64,000 nt of DNA, taken from assembly GCF_021404545.1 (NCBI RefSeq), contig NZ_JAAWWD010000062.1:62001-126000 (forward strand), written 5' to 3'. The stretch's first letter is position 1; the number at the start of each line of letters is the position of its first letter. The position numbers and the translations under genes are program-made. Positions 38,146 through 47,712 of this stretch are shown in pieces. Origin of the DNA: Aestuariivita sp. (GTDB lineage Bacteria; Pseudomonadota; Alphaproteobacteria; Rhodobacterales; Rhodobacteraceae). The notes under the pieces are model-generated. The model did no database searches. It was not told the DNA's origin and worked only from the letters and a program-made list of their open reading frames with translations.

Positions 38146-38702
38146 TCGAGTATCATCCAGAGAAAGGCGAAAATGACCACCATGAAGGCGGCGAAGATCA
38201 TCCCACCCATCCGCTGTGCCCGGGCGCGGGCCTCACGGGGGGAGGCGAGCTGCGCGCTATAGGGCTTGGCCGCCTCCGAAGGCAGCGTGCCCGAGGAAGA
38301 CCAATCCGTTCCCGGCTGATCAAAGCTCGCGATATGGGTCAGATCTGCGGTCTCGGCCAGGGTAAAGGCGCGTCCGCCAAAGGCCGAGGAACGCAGGATC
38401 AGGCCATACCCTTCGAGCGCGTCGAGCTTGCGGCACAGAGGTGCGAGTGCGGCGGCTTCAACATCATAGCCCTCGGCGAGATACCCGCTGAGGCCCAGAT
38501 CGGCCAGATCCTCCAGCGGGATCAGCTCGGCCCCGCTGGGGTCGAGATCCGGCGTGCCGGTCAAATCGGTCAGTACGTCATGGCTGGGTTGCAACCGATT
38601 GGCCCCCGTCGTGGCCGGCGTGTGATGCAGCGCGATATCGCCTTTGGGCCGGTTGACCGCAAACACATGCAGCCGCCCGCGTTCCTGCGCCGCGACCCGC
38701 AT
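38142..38702 (-). CDS. C-terminally membrane-anchored protein after pyrB
   Basis: 186 residues from ATG 38702, one base shared with the pyrB stop (TGATG). A soluble region (about 1-155) is followed by a basic stretch (SPREARARAQRMGG) and a single C-terminal helix (about 168-185, MIFAAFMVVIFAFLWMI). No recognised domain. It sits between pyrB and two smaller membrane proteins, all overlapping. Confidence 0.8.
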   Translation of the reverse strand: MRVAAQERGRLHVFAVNRPKGDIALHHTPATTGANRLQPSHDVLTDLTGTPDLDPSGAELIPLEDLADLGLSGYLAEGYDVEAAALAPLCRKLDALEGYGLILRSSAFGGRAFTLAETADLTHIASFDQPGTDWSSSGTLPSEAAKPYSAQLASPREARARAQRMGGMIFAAFMVVIFAFLWMILE

Positions 38703-39652
38703 CACGCCGCTCCTTGGGCGCGCGCGTCGCGCAGGTTGCGGGCCAGAAGATGCATCGCGGCCATACGCACGGCCACGCCCATCTCGACCTGTTCCTGAAT
38801 GACCGAGCGGTTGATGTCATCGGCGATCTCGCCGTCGATCTCCACGCCACGGTTCATCGGGCCCGGATGCATCACGATGGCATCATTCTTGGCCAGCGCC
38901 AGTTTCTCGGCATCCAGACCAAAGCGATAAAAGTACTCGCGCTCCGACGGGATGAACCCGCCATCCATCCGCTCTTTCTGAAGGCGCAGCATCATCACCA
39001 CGTCCACGTCCTTTAGCCCCTCGCGCATGTCGTCGTAAACCTCGACCCCGAACTCGGCGATCTGCGCTGGCATCAGGGTGGGCGGGCCGATCAGCCGGAT
39101 CCGGCTTTCCATCTTGCCCAGAAGCAGGATGTTCGAGCGGGCCACGCGGGAATGGGCGATATCGCCGCAAATCGCGATGCTCAGCCGGTGCAGCCGCCCT
39201 TTGGCCCGCCGGATGGTGAGCGCATCCAAAAGCGCCTGCGTGGGATGTTCGTGGCGCCCGTCGCCTGCGTTCAGAACCGCGCAGTTCACTTTCTGCGCCA
39301 ACAGATCCACGGCGCCTGAATTGGGGTGGCGCACGACCAGCAGATCGGGATGCATCGCGTTCAGTGTCAGTGCGGTGTCAATCAGCGTCTCGCCCTTTTT
39401 GACCGAGCTTGCCTGCATCGCCATGTTCATCACATCCGCGCCCAGCCGCTTGCCCGCCAGTTCGAAACTGGCCTGAGTCCGGGTGGAGTTTTCAAAGAAC
39501 ATATTGATCTGGGTGAGACCTGCCAAAACGTCGGAATGTTTGTTGGCCTGGCGGTTCAGCACGACATACTGATCGGCCAGATTGAGGATGGCCTCGATAT
39601 CGGCAGGACCAAGCGGCTCGATCCCCAGAAGGTGGCGATGCGCGAAGGACAT
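38702..39652 (-). CDS. pyrB: Aspartate carbamoyltransferase catalytic subunit
   Basis: 316 residues. Condenses carbamoyl phosphate with aspartate in pyrimidine synthesis. Carbamoyl-phosphate motif [10 protein letters not shown] (Arg-Thr conserved), [16 protein letters not shown], and [11 protein letters not shown] and [11 protein letters not shown] are present. It leads a minus-strand operon of overlapping genes that ends in plsY. Confidence 0.96.
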   Translation of the reverse strand: MSFAHRHLLGIEPLGPADIEAILNLADQYVVLNRQANKHSDVLAGLTQINMFFENSTRTQASFELAGKRLGADVMNMAMQASSVKKGETLIDTALTLNAMHPDLLVVRHPNSGAVDLLAQKVNCAVLNAGDGRHEHPTQALLDALTIRRAKGRLHRLSIAICGDIAHSRVARSNILLLGKMESRIRLIGPPTLMPAQIAEFGVEVYDDMREGLKDVDVVMMLRLQKERMDGGFIPSEREYFYRFGLDAEKLALAKNDAIVMHPGPMNRGVEIDGEIADDINRSVIQEQVEMGVAVRMAAMHLLARNLRDARAQGAA

Positions 39653-39762
39653 GTCGGGCGCTCTCCCATTGCGGCTGGGGCCTTATAGGAAGGGACGCGT
39701 CGGCGGGCAAGGCGGCACAGAGGGGGATTTTATGTCATCGCGCAGACAGGTAGCTTGCGGGC

Positions 39763-40539
39763 ATGGAATCGGTTGATCAGGCGCATCTGGCGCGGACATA
39801 TCTCGACTGGCTGGTCGAGCTGGGGGCGGATGAGGCAATCTGCGATACGCCCATCGACCGGTATGCGCTTGCGGATCGACCAAAGGCGCCCGCCGTGAAG
39901 CCCCCGTCCGAGACGCGTACCCCGATCCAGGCCGAGGGACCGGCGGATGTGGCCGATCCGGTCGAGGCGGCGCGCATGGCGGCGCAAGGGGCGGGGGATC
40001 TGCCCGCGTTGCGCGCCGCGCTGCAAAGCTATGAGCATTGCGAGCTGAAGCGCGGGGCGCGCAATCTGGTTTTTGCCGATGGCACACCCGGCGCGCGGGT
40101 GATGATAATCGGTGAAGCGCCCGGACGTGACGAGGACCGGGAGGGCAGGCCCTTTGTCGGGCGCGCGGGCCAGCTTCTGGATCGGATGCTGGCGGCGATC
40201 GATCTGAGCCGCGGGAGTTCTGTCTATATCACCAATGTTCTACCCTGGCGCCCGCCGCAAAACCGCGATCCCAAACCTGAAGAGATCGCGATGATGCAGC
40301 CCTTCTTGCAGCGCCATGTCGAGCTTGCCGCGCCCGATCTGCTGGTTGTGATGGGCAATATCAGTTGCCACGCGGTGCTGGGCAAACGCGGTATCACCCG
40401 GCTGCGCGGCACATGGGCCGAGGCATATGGCAGGCCGGTCATGCCGATGTTTCACCCGGCCTACCTCTTGCGCCAACCCGCCGCCAAGCGCGAGACCTGG
40501 GCCGATCTCTTGGAGCTCAAGGCGCGGCTGATCGCATGA
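39763..40539 (+). CDS. Uracil-DNA glycosylase family 4/5-like protein
   Basis: 258 residues. The UDG superfamily core is shown by GEAPGRDEDREGRPFVGRAG (117-136), ITNVLPWRPPQNRDPKPEE and the His motif FHPAYLLRQ (231 on). Family 4 enzymes hold a 4Fe-4S cluster with four Cys. Here only Cys93 of the first pair remains (YEHCELK), CRPP is WRPP (Trp162) and the last Cys is Met, so the cluster is probably absent. An about 85-residue N-terminal extension precedes the domain. It likely removes uracil or related bases from DNA, but activity needs proof. Overlaps the LysE gene by 4 nt. Confidence 0.85.
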   Translation: MESVDQAHLARTYLDWLVELGADEAICDTPIDRYALADRPKAPAVKPPSETRTPIQAEGPADVADPVEAARMAAQGAGDLPALRAALQSYEHCELKRGARNLVFADGTPGARVMIIGEAPGRDEDREGRPFVGRAGQLLDRMLAAIDLSRGSSVYITNVLPWRPPQNRDPKPEEIAMMQPFLQRHVELAAPDLLVVMGNISCHAVLGKRGITRLRGTWAEAYGRPVMPMFHPAYLLRQPAAKRETWADLLELKARLIA

Positions 40540-41153
40540 TTGACCCCGTCACGCTCCTGACCTTTGTCCCGGCCGCTTTGGTGCTGAACCTCACGCCCGG
40601 AGCAGACATGATGTTCTGCCTGGGCCAGGGCCTGCGCGCGGGAGCGCGGCCCGCGATGGCCGCCAGCGCGGGCGTGTCTGTCGGAGGTATGATCCATGTG
40701 ACACTTGCTGGATTGGGGCTGGGCGCCGTCGTGGCCGCGGTCCCTTGGGCGTTCGACCTGATCCGCTGGGTCGGCGTGGCCTATCTGCTCTATCTCGCGG
40801 CGGGTGCAGTCCGGAACCGGACGCGACCTATCGGTGCCGACCCGATGACCGCCAAGCGAGCGTTCCGGTCGGGCCTCTATGTCAACCTGACAAATCCCAA
40901 GGTGATCCTCTTTGTGCTGGCCTTTCTGCCGCAATTCGTCGATCCCGCCAAAGGGCCTGTGCTGGCGCAGTTCCTGATCCTAGGCGCGATCCTCAGCCTG
41001 GGCGGCTTTGTGGTGAATGCGGGGGTGGGATTTTTTGCTGGCGGGGCGGGTCGGATGCTGACGGGGTCGCTCCTGGCCCGTCGCATCCTGGGCTGGGTCA
41101 GTGGAACGATTTTCGCGGGCCTCGCCCTGAGGCTTGCCATTGTGGAAAGGTAA
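40536..41153 (+). CDS. LysE-family amino acid exporter
   Basis: 205 residues from ATG 40536 (ATGA overlap with the UDG gene). Six membrane segments in the LysE/RhtB arrangement; PGADMMFCLGQGLRAG near residue 25 and SGLYVNLTNPKVILFVLAFLPQF in the middle are family signatures. It exports amino acids or their derivatives; substrate unknown. Confidence 0.92.
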   Translation: MIDPVTLLTFVPAALVLNLTPGADMMFCLGQGLRAGARPAMAASAGVSVGGMIHVTLAGLGLGAVVAAVPWAFDLIRWVGVAYLLYLAAGAVRNRTRPIGADPMTAKRAFRSGLYVNLTNPKVILFVLAFLPQFVDPAKGPVLAQFLILGAILSLGGFVVNAGVGFFAGGAGRMLTGSLLARRILGWVSGTIFAGLALRLAIVER

Positions 41154-41159
41154 GGCGCG

Positions 41160-41702
41160 ATGTCGCGACTGGATGAAAGCAAGGAATTCTTGGCGATCCG
41201 CATTGCGGTTCTGACGGTGTCCGACAGTCGCGATCTGTCACAGGATCGTTCGGGCCAGGTGCTGGTCGACCGGATCGAAGCGGCGGGTCATACGATTGCC
41301 GCCCGGAGCATCCTGCGCGATGAGCGGGCCGAAATCGCCGATCAGCTGCGCGCCTGGGTGGCTGACCCGGAGATTGACGTCGTGATCTCGACCGGGGGTA
41401 CCGGGCTGACCGGCCGTGATGTGACGGTCGAGGCGCATAGGGACGTCTATGAAAAGGAGATCGACGCCTTCGGTACGGTCTTTACCATCGTGTCGATGAA
41501 AAAGATCGGCACCAGCGCGGTGCAGTCGCGCGCCACTGGCGGCGTGGCCGGTGGCACCTATCTCTTTGCTCTTCCGGGCAGCCCGGGCGCCTGCAAGGAT
41601 GCCTGGGATGAAATTCTGTCCATGCAGCTCGATTATCGTCACCGACCCTGCAACTTCGTCGAGATTCTGCCCCGGCTGGATGAACATCAGCGACGGAAGT
41701 AA
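41160..41702 (+). CDS. moaB: Molybdenum cofactor biosynthesis protein B
   Basis: 180 residues with the MoaB/MogA fold: LTVSDSRDLSQDRSG, VISTGGTGLTGRD and VDVTVEA-like segments, then ALPGSPGACKDAWDEIL. It adenylates or binds molybdopterin during cofactor maturation. A TAACGC...GCGTTA hairpin covers the stop (41700-41717). It is remote from moaDE and mobAB, so Moco genes are scattered. Confidence 0.92.
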   Translation: MSRLDESKEFLAIRIAVLTVSDSRDLSQDRSGQVLVDRIEAAGHTIAARSILRDERAEIADQLRAWVADPEIDVVISTGGTGLTGRDVTVEAHRDVYEKEIDAFGTVFTIVSMKKIGTSAVQSRATGGVAGGTYLFALPGSPGACKDAWDEILSMQLDYRHRPCNFVEILPRLDEHQRRK

Positions 41703-41792
41703 CGCGCCTTTGCGTTAACACCCTTGTGCCTTGGCATTTTTTGCACGCTCGCTACGTTTAGAAGGGCAGGTGTGCGGTGAAGTAGGTGACGA

Positions 41793-43247
41793 ATGCGCTT
41801 TTTGCGACAAAGCCTTGTGGGCGTTTTCCTGACGGCTGTGACGTTGGGCCTCTTGGTCTATGCCGGGCAGCTGATCGGCGCGGCCGTACAGGACCGGATG
41901 TCGGATGAGCGCACAGCACCGCCCGCGCGCGAACGGGTATTCGCCGTCAATGTGATCCGCGCGGTTGCCGGGCGCGAAACGCCCCTCCTCGAAGCCTTCG
42001 GCCAGGTGCAGAGCCGCCGGACCCTGGAACTGCGCACCGCGACCTCTGGGCGTGTGGTTTGGTTGGCGACAGAGTTCACCGAAGGGGGTGTGGTGGAGGC
42101 CGGTCAACTGTTGCTCCGCATTGATCCGGCGGATGCGCAATCGCTGCGCGACCGGGCCCGCAGTGACCTTCTGGACGCCCAGGCAGAGGTCCGTGACGCC
42201 GATCGTTCGCTCGCGCTGGCGGGCGATGAGTTGGCCGCAGCGCAGGAGCAGGCAATTCTGCGCGACCGCGCGTTTCGCCGTCAGCAGGATCTGGAGGCGC
42301 GCGGCGTAGGCACCGCGGCGGCAGTGGAAACCGCCGAGCTTGCCGCCGCCCAGGCGCGTCAGCAGGTTTTGTCGCGCCGGATTGCCCAGGCTCAGGCCGA
42401 GGCCCGTGTGGATCAGGCGGCCACCAGTCTGGCGCGCGCCAGCCTTGCGTTGGATCAGGCCGAACGAGATCTGGCCGAGACGGAGGTGTTTGCCGCCTTT
42501 GACGGCACGCTCAGCGATGTGACCCTGGTCGAAGGGCGTCTGCTGTCGGCCAATGAAAAACTGGCCGAGCTGATCGACCCTGCCGAGCTTGAGGTGGCGT
42601 TTCGCGTCTCGACCAGCCAATATGCCCGCCTTCTGGACACCCGTGGCGTGCTGATCCCGGCGGATGTCACCGCGACACTGGACGGGGCCGGGGCCGAACT
42701 GACCGCGACCGGTCGGATCAGTCGCGACAGCGCCGGTCCCGGTGAGGTGCAGACCGGGCGCCTGCTCTATGCCACGCTTGAGACCGCGCGCGGGTTCAAG
42801 CCCGGCGATTTCGTGACCGTGGCGGTGCAGGAGCCTGCGGTGGATAATGTTGTCCGCCTGCCTGCCTCGGCCTACGGTTCCGGTGGGACGGTTCTGGTGC
42901 TGGATTCCGATGACCGGCTGGAGGCGTTGCCCGTGACGCTGGTCAGGCGACAGGGGGATGATGTGCTGTTGCGCGGCGTTGGCCTGACCGGGCGCGAGGT
43001 CGTGCAGGCGCGCACACCGCTTCTGGGGGCCGGTATTCGCGTTCGGCCCTTGCGCGATGCCGCGCCCGGTGTCGAAGAGCAGGCGATGCTGCAACTGGAG
43101 CCGGAACGCCGCGCGCGGCTTGTGGCCTTTGTCGAGGGCAGCACGCGCATGCCCGAGGCGGCCAAGACCCGCATCCTGAACCAACTCGCGCAGGAGAGGG
43201 TGCCCGAACAGATGGTGAGGCGCATCGAAGCCCGGATGGGTGGGTAA
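41793..43247 (+). CDS. RND efflux periplasmic adaptor (membrane fusion protein)
   Basis: 484 residues. N-terminal membrane anchor (about 5-25, LVGVFLTAVTLGLLVYAG), a split barrel-sandwich domain (TSGRVVWLATEFTEGGVVEAGQ and EVFAAFDGTLSD), and a long alpha-helical coiled-coil hairpin (about 115-225, Ala/Gln/Arg-rich). A C-terminal extension (about 420-480) carries an Arg/Glu-rich helical part. It links the inner-membrane RND pump encoded next to an outer-membrane channel. Confidence 0.92.
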   Translation: MRFLRQSLVGVFLTAVTLGLLVYAGQLIGAAVQDRMSDERTAPPARERVFAVNVIRAVAGRETPLLEAFGQVQSRRTLELRTATSGRVVWLATEFTEGGVVEAGQLLLRIDPADAQSLRDRARSDLLDAQAEVRDADRSLALAGDELAAAQEQAILRDRAFRRQQDLEARGVGTAAAVETAELAAAQARQQVLSRRIAQAQAEARVDQAATSLARASLALDQAERDLAETEVFAAFDGTLSDVTLVEGRLLSANEKLAELIDPAELEVAFRVSTSQYARLLDTRGVLIPADVTATLDGAGAELTATGRISRDSAGPGEVQTGRLLYATLETARGFKPGDFVTVAVQEPAVDNVVRLPASAYGSGGTVLVLDSDDRLEALPVTLVRRQGDDVLLRGVGLTGREVVQARTPLLGAGIRVRPLRDAAPGVEEQAMLQLEPERRARLVAFVEGSTRMPEAAKTRILNQLAQERVPEQMVRRIEARMGG

Positions 43248-43251
43248 CGCG

Positions 43252-46200
43252 ATGCCGCGCGATGTCCCCCGTGCCGCCGGCGGCGTGCTGTCCTATTTTA
43301 CCCGTCACCCCACAGCCGCAAACCTGCTGCTTGTCATGCTGATGGTTCTCGGCCTGGCTGCGATCCCCAATATGCGCGCGCAGTTCTTTCCCGATGTGAT
43401 CATCGACAATGTGACGGTCAGTATCGAATGGGAGGGGGCCGGCCCCGAAGATGTGGATGGCGCCATCGTGCAGGTGCTGGAGCCGGTGCTGCTGGCGGTG
43501 GACGGTGTCGAAAGCTCCAACTCGACATCGCGTGAGGGGCAGGCCTCGATCACGCTGGAGTTCGAGCCGGGTTGGGACATGGGGCGCGCCGCAGACGATG
43601 TGCAGGCGGCAGTCGATGGGATCACCACTCTGCCGGAGGAGGCGGAGGAGCCAAACGTGCGGCGCGGCGCCTGGCGCGACCGGGTCACCGATCTGGTGAT
43701 CACCGGCCCGGTGGAGCCCGAACAGCTTGCCCTTTTTGCCGATGAATTGGTCACGCGGCTTTTTACCGTGGGGGTCACCCGCACAACGATCCGGGGCGTC
43801 GCCGCCCCCGAAACGGTGGTTGAGGTCCCGTCATCTGCGCTGATCGAACATGATGTCACGATGCAGCAGATCGCTCAGGCCATCGCCGAGGAGGTCGATG
43901 CCGATCCGGCCGGAGACGTGACCGGCGCCAATGCGCGGGTGCGCACCGGCACCGAGAAACGCACACCCGATGACATTGCACGCATCGTGCTGCGCTCGAA
44001 CGCCGATGGCTCCAAGCTGACGGTTGCGGATGTGGCGCGGATCCTGGTGGAGGGGCCGGACCGGGAGCGCGCCTATTTCGTGGGTGAGGATCCGGCGATC
44101 TCGATCCGGGTGGACCGGTCGGATCAGGGCGACGCGATTGGCATTCAGCGCACCGTCGAAGAGATCGCAGAGCAGATGCAGGCCAGCCTGCCTCAGGGTG
44201 TGACGGTCGAGCTGATCCGCACCCGGGCCGAGGCGATCACCGGGCGTCTGAACATCTTGCTCGATAACGGGCTTTTGGGTCTGGGGCTGGTCTTGTGCCT
44301 GCTCTTTCTGTTTTTGAACGCGCGCACGGCGTTCTGGGTGGCGGCGGGTATCCCTGCGGCCATGCTGGCGGCGATTGCGCTGATGTATGCCGCGGGGCTG
44401 ACCATAAATATGATCAGCCTTTTCGGTCTGATCATTACATTGGGCATCGTCGTGGATGATGCCATCGTTGTGGGCGAACATGCCGATTACCGATACCGCC
44501 ATTTTGGTGAGCATCCCTATGCCGCGGCTGAAAATGCCGCGCGCCGCATGGCGATGCCGGTTTTTGCCGCGACGCTTACCACGATTATCGCGTTCTTTGG
44601 GCTGATCGCCGTCGGTGGGCGGTTCGGTGATCTGATCCGCGACATTCCTTTTACCGTGATCGTGGTTCTGGCGGCGTCCTTGGTGGAATGTTTTCTGATC
44701 CTGCCGCATCACATGGCCAAATCGCTGATCAAAGCGGAAAAGGAACGTTGGTACGACGTGCCTAGCCGGGTGGTGAATACCGGGTTCCGCTGGGTGCGCG
44801 ATACCCTGTTTCGGCCGCTGGTCGCTTGGGTGATCTGGGGCCGCTATGCGGTTGTCGCGGGGGTGCTGGTGATCCTGGCGAGCCAGGTGGCCGTGTTCAT
44901 CAAGGGCGATGTGCAATGGCGGTTTTTCAACGCGCCTGAGCGGGGTTCGGTCACTGGCAATTTCGCCATGGCCGAAGGGGCGACCCGCGCCGACACAATG
45001 GCGATGATGCGCGAGATGCAGCGCGCCACCGAAGCATTGGGCGCGCAATATGCCGAACGCTATGGCACAAACCCTCTGGATTATGTCATGGCCGAGATCG
45101 GCGGCAATGCCGGGCGCGGGCTGAGCGGGGTCGGGGCCAAGGACACCGACCTTTTGGGCGGGATTTCGATCGAGCTGATCGATGCCGATCTGCGCCCCTA
45201 TTCCAGTTTCGCCTTTGTGGCCGAGTTGCAGGACAGCGTGCGCCGCCACCCGCTGGCCGAGACGGTGAGCTTTCGCGGCTGGCGGTCGGGCCCGGGGGGC
45301 GATGCGCTGGATGTGCAGTTCTTCGGCGCCTCGGTCGATACGCTCAAGGCCGCCAGTCAGGATTTGCAGACCGCCCTTCTGCGCTATCCCGAAGTATCGG
45401 CGGTGGAGGATAACCTCGCCTATGACAAGGAAGAGCTGATCCTGGACCTGACGGCGCAGGGGCAGGCGCTGGGTTTTACTATCGACACGCTGGGCAGGGC
45501 GCTGCGCGCGCGGCTCAACGGGCTGGAGGCCGCGACCTATCCCGACGGGCCGCGCAGTGCGAGCATCCGGGTGGAACTGCCGGAAGGGGAACTGACCGCC
45601 GATTTCCTGGAGCGCACGCAGATGCGCACGCCCGATGGGCATTATGTACCGTTGGCCGATCTGGTCACGGTCGAACAGCGCACCGGCTTTTCGACCGTTC
45701 GGCGCGAGAACGGTGTTCGTCTGATATCGGTGACCGGCGATATCTCCGAGGATGACCCGGCCCGCGCCGAACAGATCATGCGGGCGCTCGAGACTGAAAT
45801 CCTGCCCGAAATTGCCAGTGTGCGGCAGGTGGAATGGCTGCTCTCGGGATTGAGCGAGGATGAGGACGAGTTTCTTTCTGACGCGCTAACCGGTCTGATC
45901 TTGTGTCTGACGGGCATCTTCCTGGTATTGGCCTGGGTGTTTTCCAGCTGGACACGGCCCTTGGTGGTCATGGCGATTATTCCATTCGGCCTGGTGGGCA
46001 CGATCTATGGGCATGGCGCCTGGGATGTGCCGCTGAGCATGTTCACGGTTGTGGGACTATTAGGAATGACGGGGATTATCATCAACGATTCCATCGTGTT
46101 GGTGACGACCATAGACGATTATGCCAAGGAGCGTGGGCTGATCCCGTCCATTATCGACGCCACGGCCGACCGATTGCGGCCGGTCTTGCTGACCACTCTG

Positions 46201-46656
46201 ACGACGGTATTGGGGTTGGCGCCGCTGCTCTATGAGACCTCGCAACAGGCGCAGTTCCTCAAACCGACCGTGATCACGCTGGTCTATGGGCTGGGCTTTG
46301 GGATGATCCTGGTGTTGTTGATCGTACCGGCCCTGGTTGCGATGCAATACGATGTCAGCCGTCGTATGGCGGCAATGCGCCGGGCTTTGCGCAGCCCGCA
46401 TCAGGGGGTAAGAGGCACGGTTGTGGCAAGTGGTCTGGCCATTCTGGTTTGGTTTGCTGCGACCCTTGGCGCGGTTCTGGTGCACGGTGCCATTCCGCCT
46501 GAGTTGGTGAGGCTGTTGGGTTTTGTCGCCGATATGGACCCGATGCGCGCCGCGCTGCTTGCGTTCTTGGTGGGCAGTTTCGTCATCGTGGCATCGATTT
46601 ATCTGATTGCCAGCACTGTAGCGGTTCTACGAGGCGCACGAGAGGTCAGAAACTGA
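43252..46656 (+). CDS. RND efflux transporter permease (AcrB/HAE1-like)
   Basis: 1134 residues from ATG 43252. A 12-helix RND pump: large periplasmic loops after helices 1 and 7, and the helix-4 proton relay segment LIITLGIVVDDAIVVGEHADY containing the paired Asp. PMRAALLAFLVGSF and the terminal helices are an extra C-terminal hydrophobic stretch beyond the usual end. ATP-free export of hydrophobic compounds driven by protons. Its stop codon lies inside the first hairpin of the downstream array. Confidence 0.94.
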   Translation: MPRDVPRAAGGVLSYFTRHPTAANLLLVMLMVLGLAAIPNMRAQFFPDVIIDNVTVSIEWEGAGPEDVDGAIVQVLEPVLLAVDGVESSNSTSREGQASITLEFEPGWDMGRAADDVQAAVDGITTLPEEAEEPNVRRGAWRDRVTDLVITGPVEPEQLALFADELVTRLFTVGVTRTTIRGVAAPETVVEVPSSALIEHDVTMQQIAQAIAEEVDADPAGDVTGANARVRTGTEKRTPDDIARIVLRSNADGSKLTVADVARILVEGPDRERAYFVGEDPAISIRVDRSDQGDAIGIQRTVEEIAEQMQASLPQGVTVELIRTRAEAITGRLNILLDNGLLGLGLVLCLLFLFLNARTAFWVAAGIPAAMLAAIALMYAAGLTINMISLFGLIITLGIVVDDAIVVGEHADYRYRHFGEHPYAAAENAARRMAMPVFAATLTTIIAFFGLIAVGGRFGDLIRDIPFTVIVVLAASLVECFLILPHHMAKSLIKAEKERWYDVPSRVVNTGFRWVRDTLFRPLVAWVIWGRYAVVAGVLVILASQVAVFIKGDVQWRFFNAPERGSVTGNFAMAEGATRADTMAMMREMQRATEALGAQYAERYGTNPLDYVMAEIGGNAGRGLSGVGAKDTDLLGGISIELIDADLRPYSSFAFVAELQDSVRRHPLAETVSFRGWRSGPGGDALDVQFFGASVDTLKAASQDLQTALLRYPEVSAVEDNLAYDKEELILDLTAQGQALGFTIDTLGRALRARLNGLEAATYPDGPRSASIRVELPEGELTADFLERTQMRTPDGHYVPLADLVTVEQRTGFSTVRRENGVRLISVTGDISEDDPARAEQIMRALETEILPEIASVRQVEWLLSGLSEDEDEFLSDALTGLILCLTGIFLVLAWVFSSWTRPLVVMAIIPFGLVGTIYGHGAWDVPLSMFTVVGLLGMTGIIINDSIVLVTTIDDYAKERGLIPSIIDATADRLRPVLLTTLTTVLGLAPLLYETSQQAQFLKPTVITLVYGLGFGMILVLLIVPALVAMQYDVSRRMAAMRRALRSPHQGVRGTVVASGLAILVWFAATLGAVLVHGAIPPELVRLLGFVADMDPMRAALLAFLVGSFVIVASIYLIASTVAVLRGAREVRN

Positions 46657-46759
46657 CGCAGTTTCTGACCAATTCCTGACGCAGGAATTGGTGCATTTGG
46701 CCAGCACAGGCACCCAGAAACTGCGTCAGTTTCTGGGCAGATTTTGCGTCAAAATCTGC
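46644..46759. repeat. Array of four tandem hairpins between RND pump and DsbD-like gene
   Basis: Hairpins: 46644-46670 (12-bp stem, loop ACG, includes the RND stop codon), 46669-46691 (10 bp, loop ACG), 46713-46737 (11 bp, loop CGT) and 46737-46759 (10 bp, loop CGT). Adjacent hairpins share one or two bases. Two have the ACG loop on the plus strand and two on the minus strand, so each convergent gene ends in two hairpins of its own polarity. Stem core AGAAACTG is shared with the other two arrays. Confidence 0.88.
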
Positions 46760-47566
46760 TTAGTCGCTGCTGCATCCACGGATATCTACCGCGCGCGTTT
46801 GGCCCAGCACGGTAAAGCGCAGGGCCGAGCGGTCGAGCGCAAAGCTTCCCGCTTTTGCATGCATCAGCTCCGAAACCGCGATCAGCGTACCGCCTTGGCG
46901 CGTGGTTTCGGTCTCCGATACCCAGATCTGGGGATCGCCCGTTTCGGTCACGGTGTACTCGGTCCCGCCCGCATGGGGCATGCGGATATGTGCCTCGATC
47001 CGCAGCCCGTCGCTGGTGGGAGAGATCACACATTTGGCCGAAGTCACGCCAGCCTCCACCGCGCTGTAGGGCCGGTCGGACCGGGCCGCGAGGATGGCGG
47101 GGTGGCGTGGGCTTGCCGGATCCAGCATACGGTCGAATATAAGCGTGCTGGGAATGCAGACCTCCCGGCACACGCCGATCTCCATCTTGCCCTTCAGGCG
47201 CACAGGTTGGCCCGCTCGCCGGGGCGTGATGTCGATGGGCAATACCAGTTCGGTCTCATATCCCACCGATCGCATGCCGTTCTGGTCGAATACCTCGGGC
47301 GTTGGCCAGGACATCTGCGTTGCTTCCAGATTGCGCGATCCACGCCAGGAAAACTGCGGCGGGATACCGGCATCGCCGGGCGCGCGCCAATAGGTCTTCC
47401 ATCCAGGTTCCAACGTCAATCGGATCGCCGCCCGGTGCGTGCCGGTCGCGGTCGTGCCACCATCGAGAACGTCAATCTGAACGACATCGTCCACCCAGCC
47501 TTGCGCCGAGACGGGCAGAGCGGTCAGGGCGGCCAGCGCCAAAGGGGCAAATACATGTAATTTCAT
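46760..47566 (-). CDS. Periplasmic DsbD N-terminal-domain-like protein
   Basis: 268 residues with an N-terminal signal peptide (APLALAALTALPVSA-QG). The body resembles the thiol-exchange N-terminal domain of DsbD/ScsB: LTLEPGWKTYWRAPGDAGIPP and the Cys pair in VCREVCIPS (C-x3-C). The membrane and thioredoxin domains of full DsbD are absent, so it probably receives or passes on reductant as a stand-alone module. Divergent from yqgE. Confidence 0.86.
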   Translation of the reverse strand: MKLHVFAPLALAALTALPVSAQGWVDDVVQIDVLDGGTTATGTHRAAIRLTLEPGWKTYWRAPGDAGIPPQFSWRGSRNLEATQMSWPTPEVFDQNGMRSVGYETELVLPIDITPRRAGQPVRLKGKMEIGVCREVCIPSTLIFDRMLDPASPRHPAILAARSDRPYSAVEAGVTSAKCVISPTSDGLRIEAHIRMPHAGGTEYTVTETGDPQIWVSETETTRQGGTLIAVSELMHAKAGSFALDRSALRFTVLGQTRAVDIRGCSSD

Positions 47567-47712
47567 ACCCCTTCAGATGGACCAGGTTTGTCAGTTTGCC
47601 AAGTCACGTTCCGGTCAACGCGCTGCACGCGGCAAGGCTTGCACCGATGCGTTGAACCCATCATGTTAGAAGCTGTGTGAAGGGGGCTTCGAGACCGTGG
47701 CGGATATCAGAT

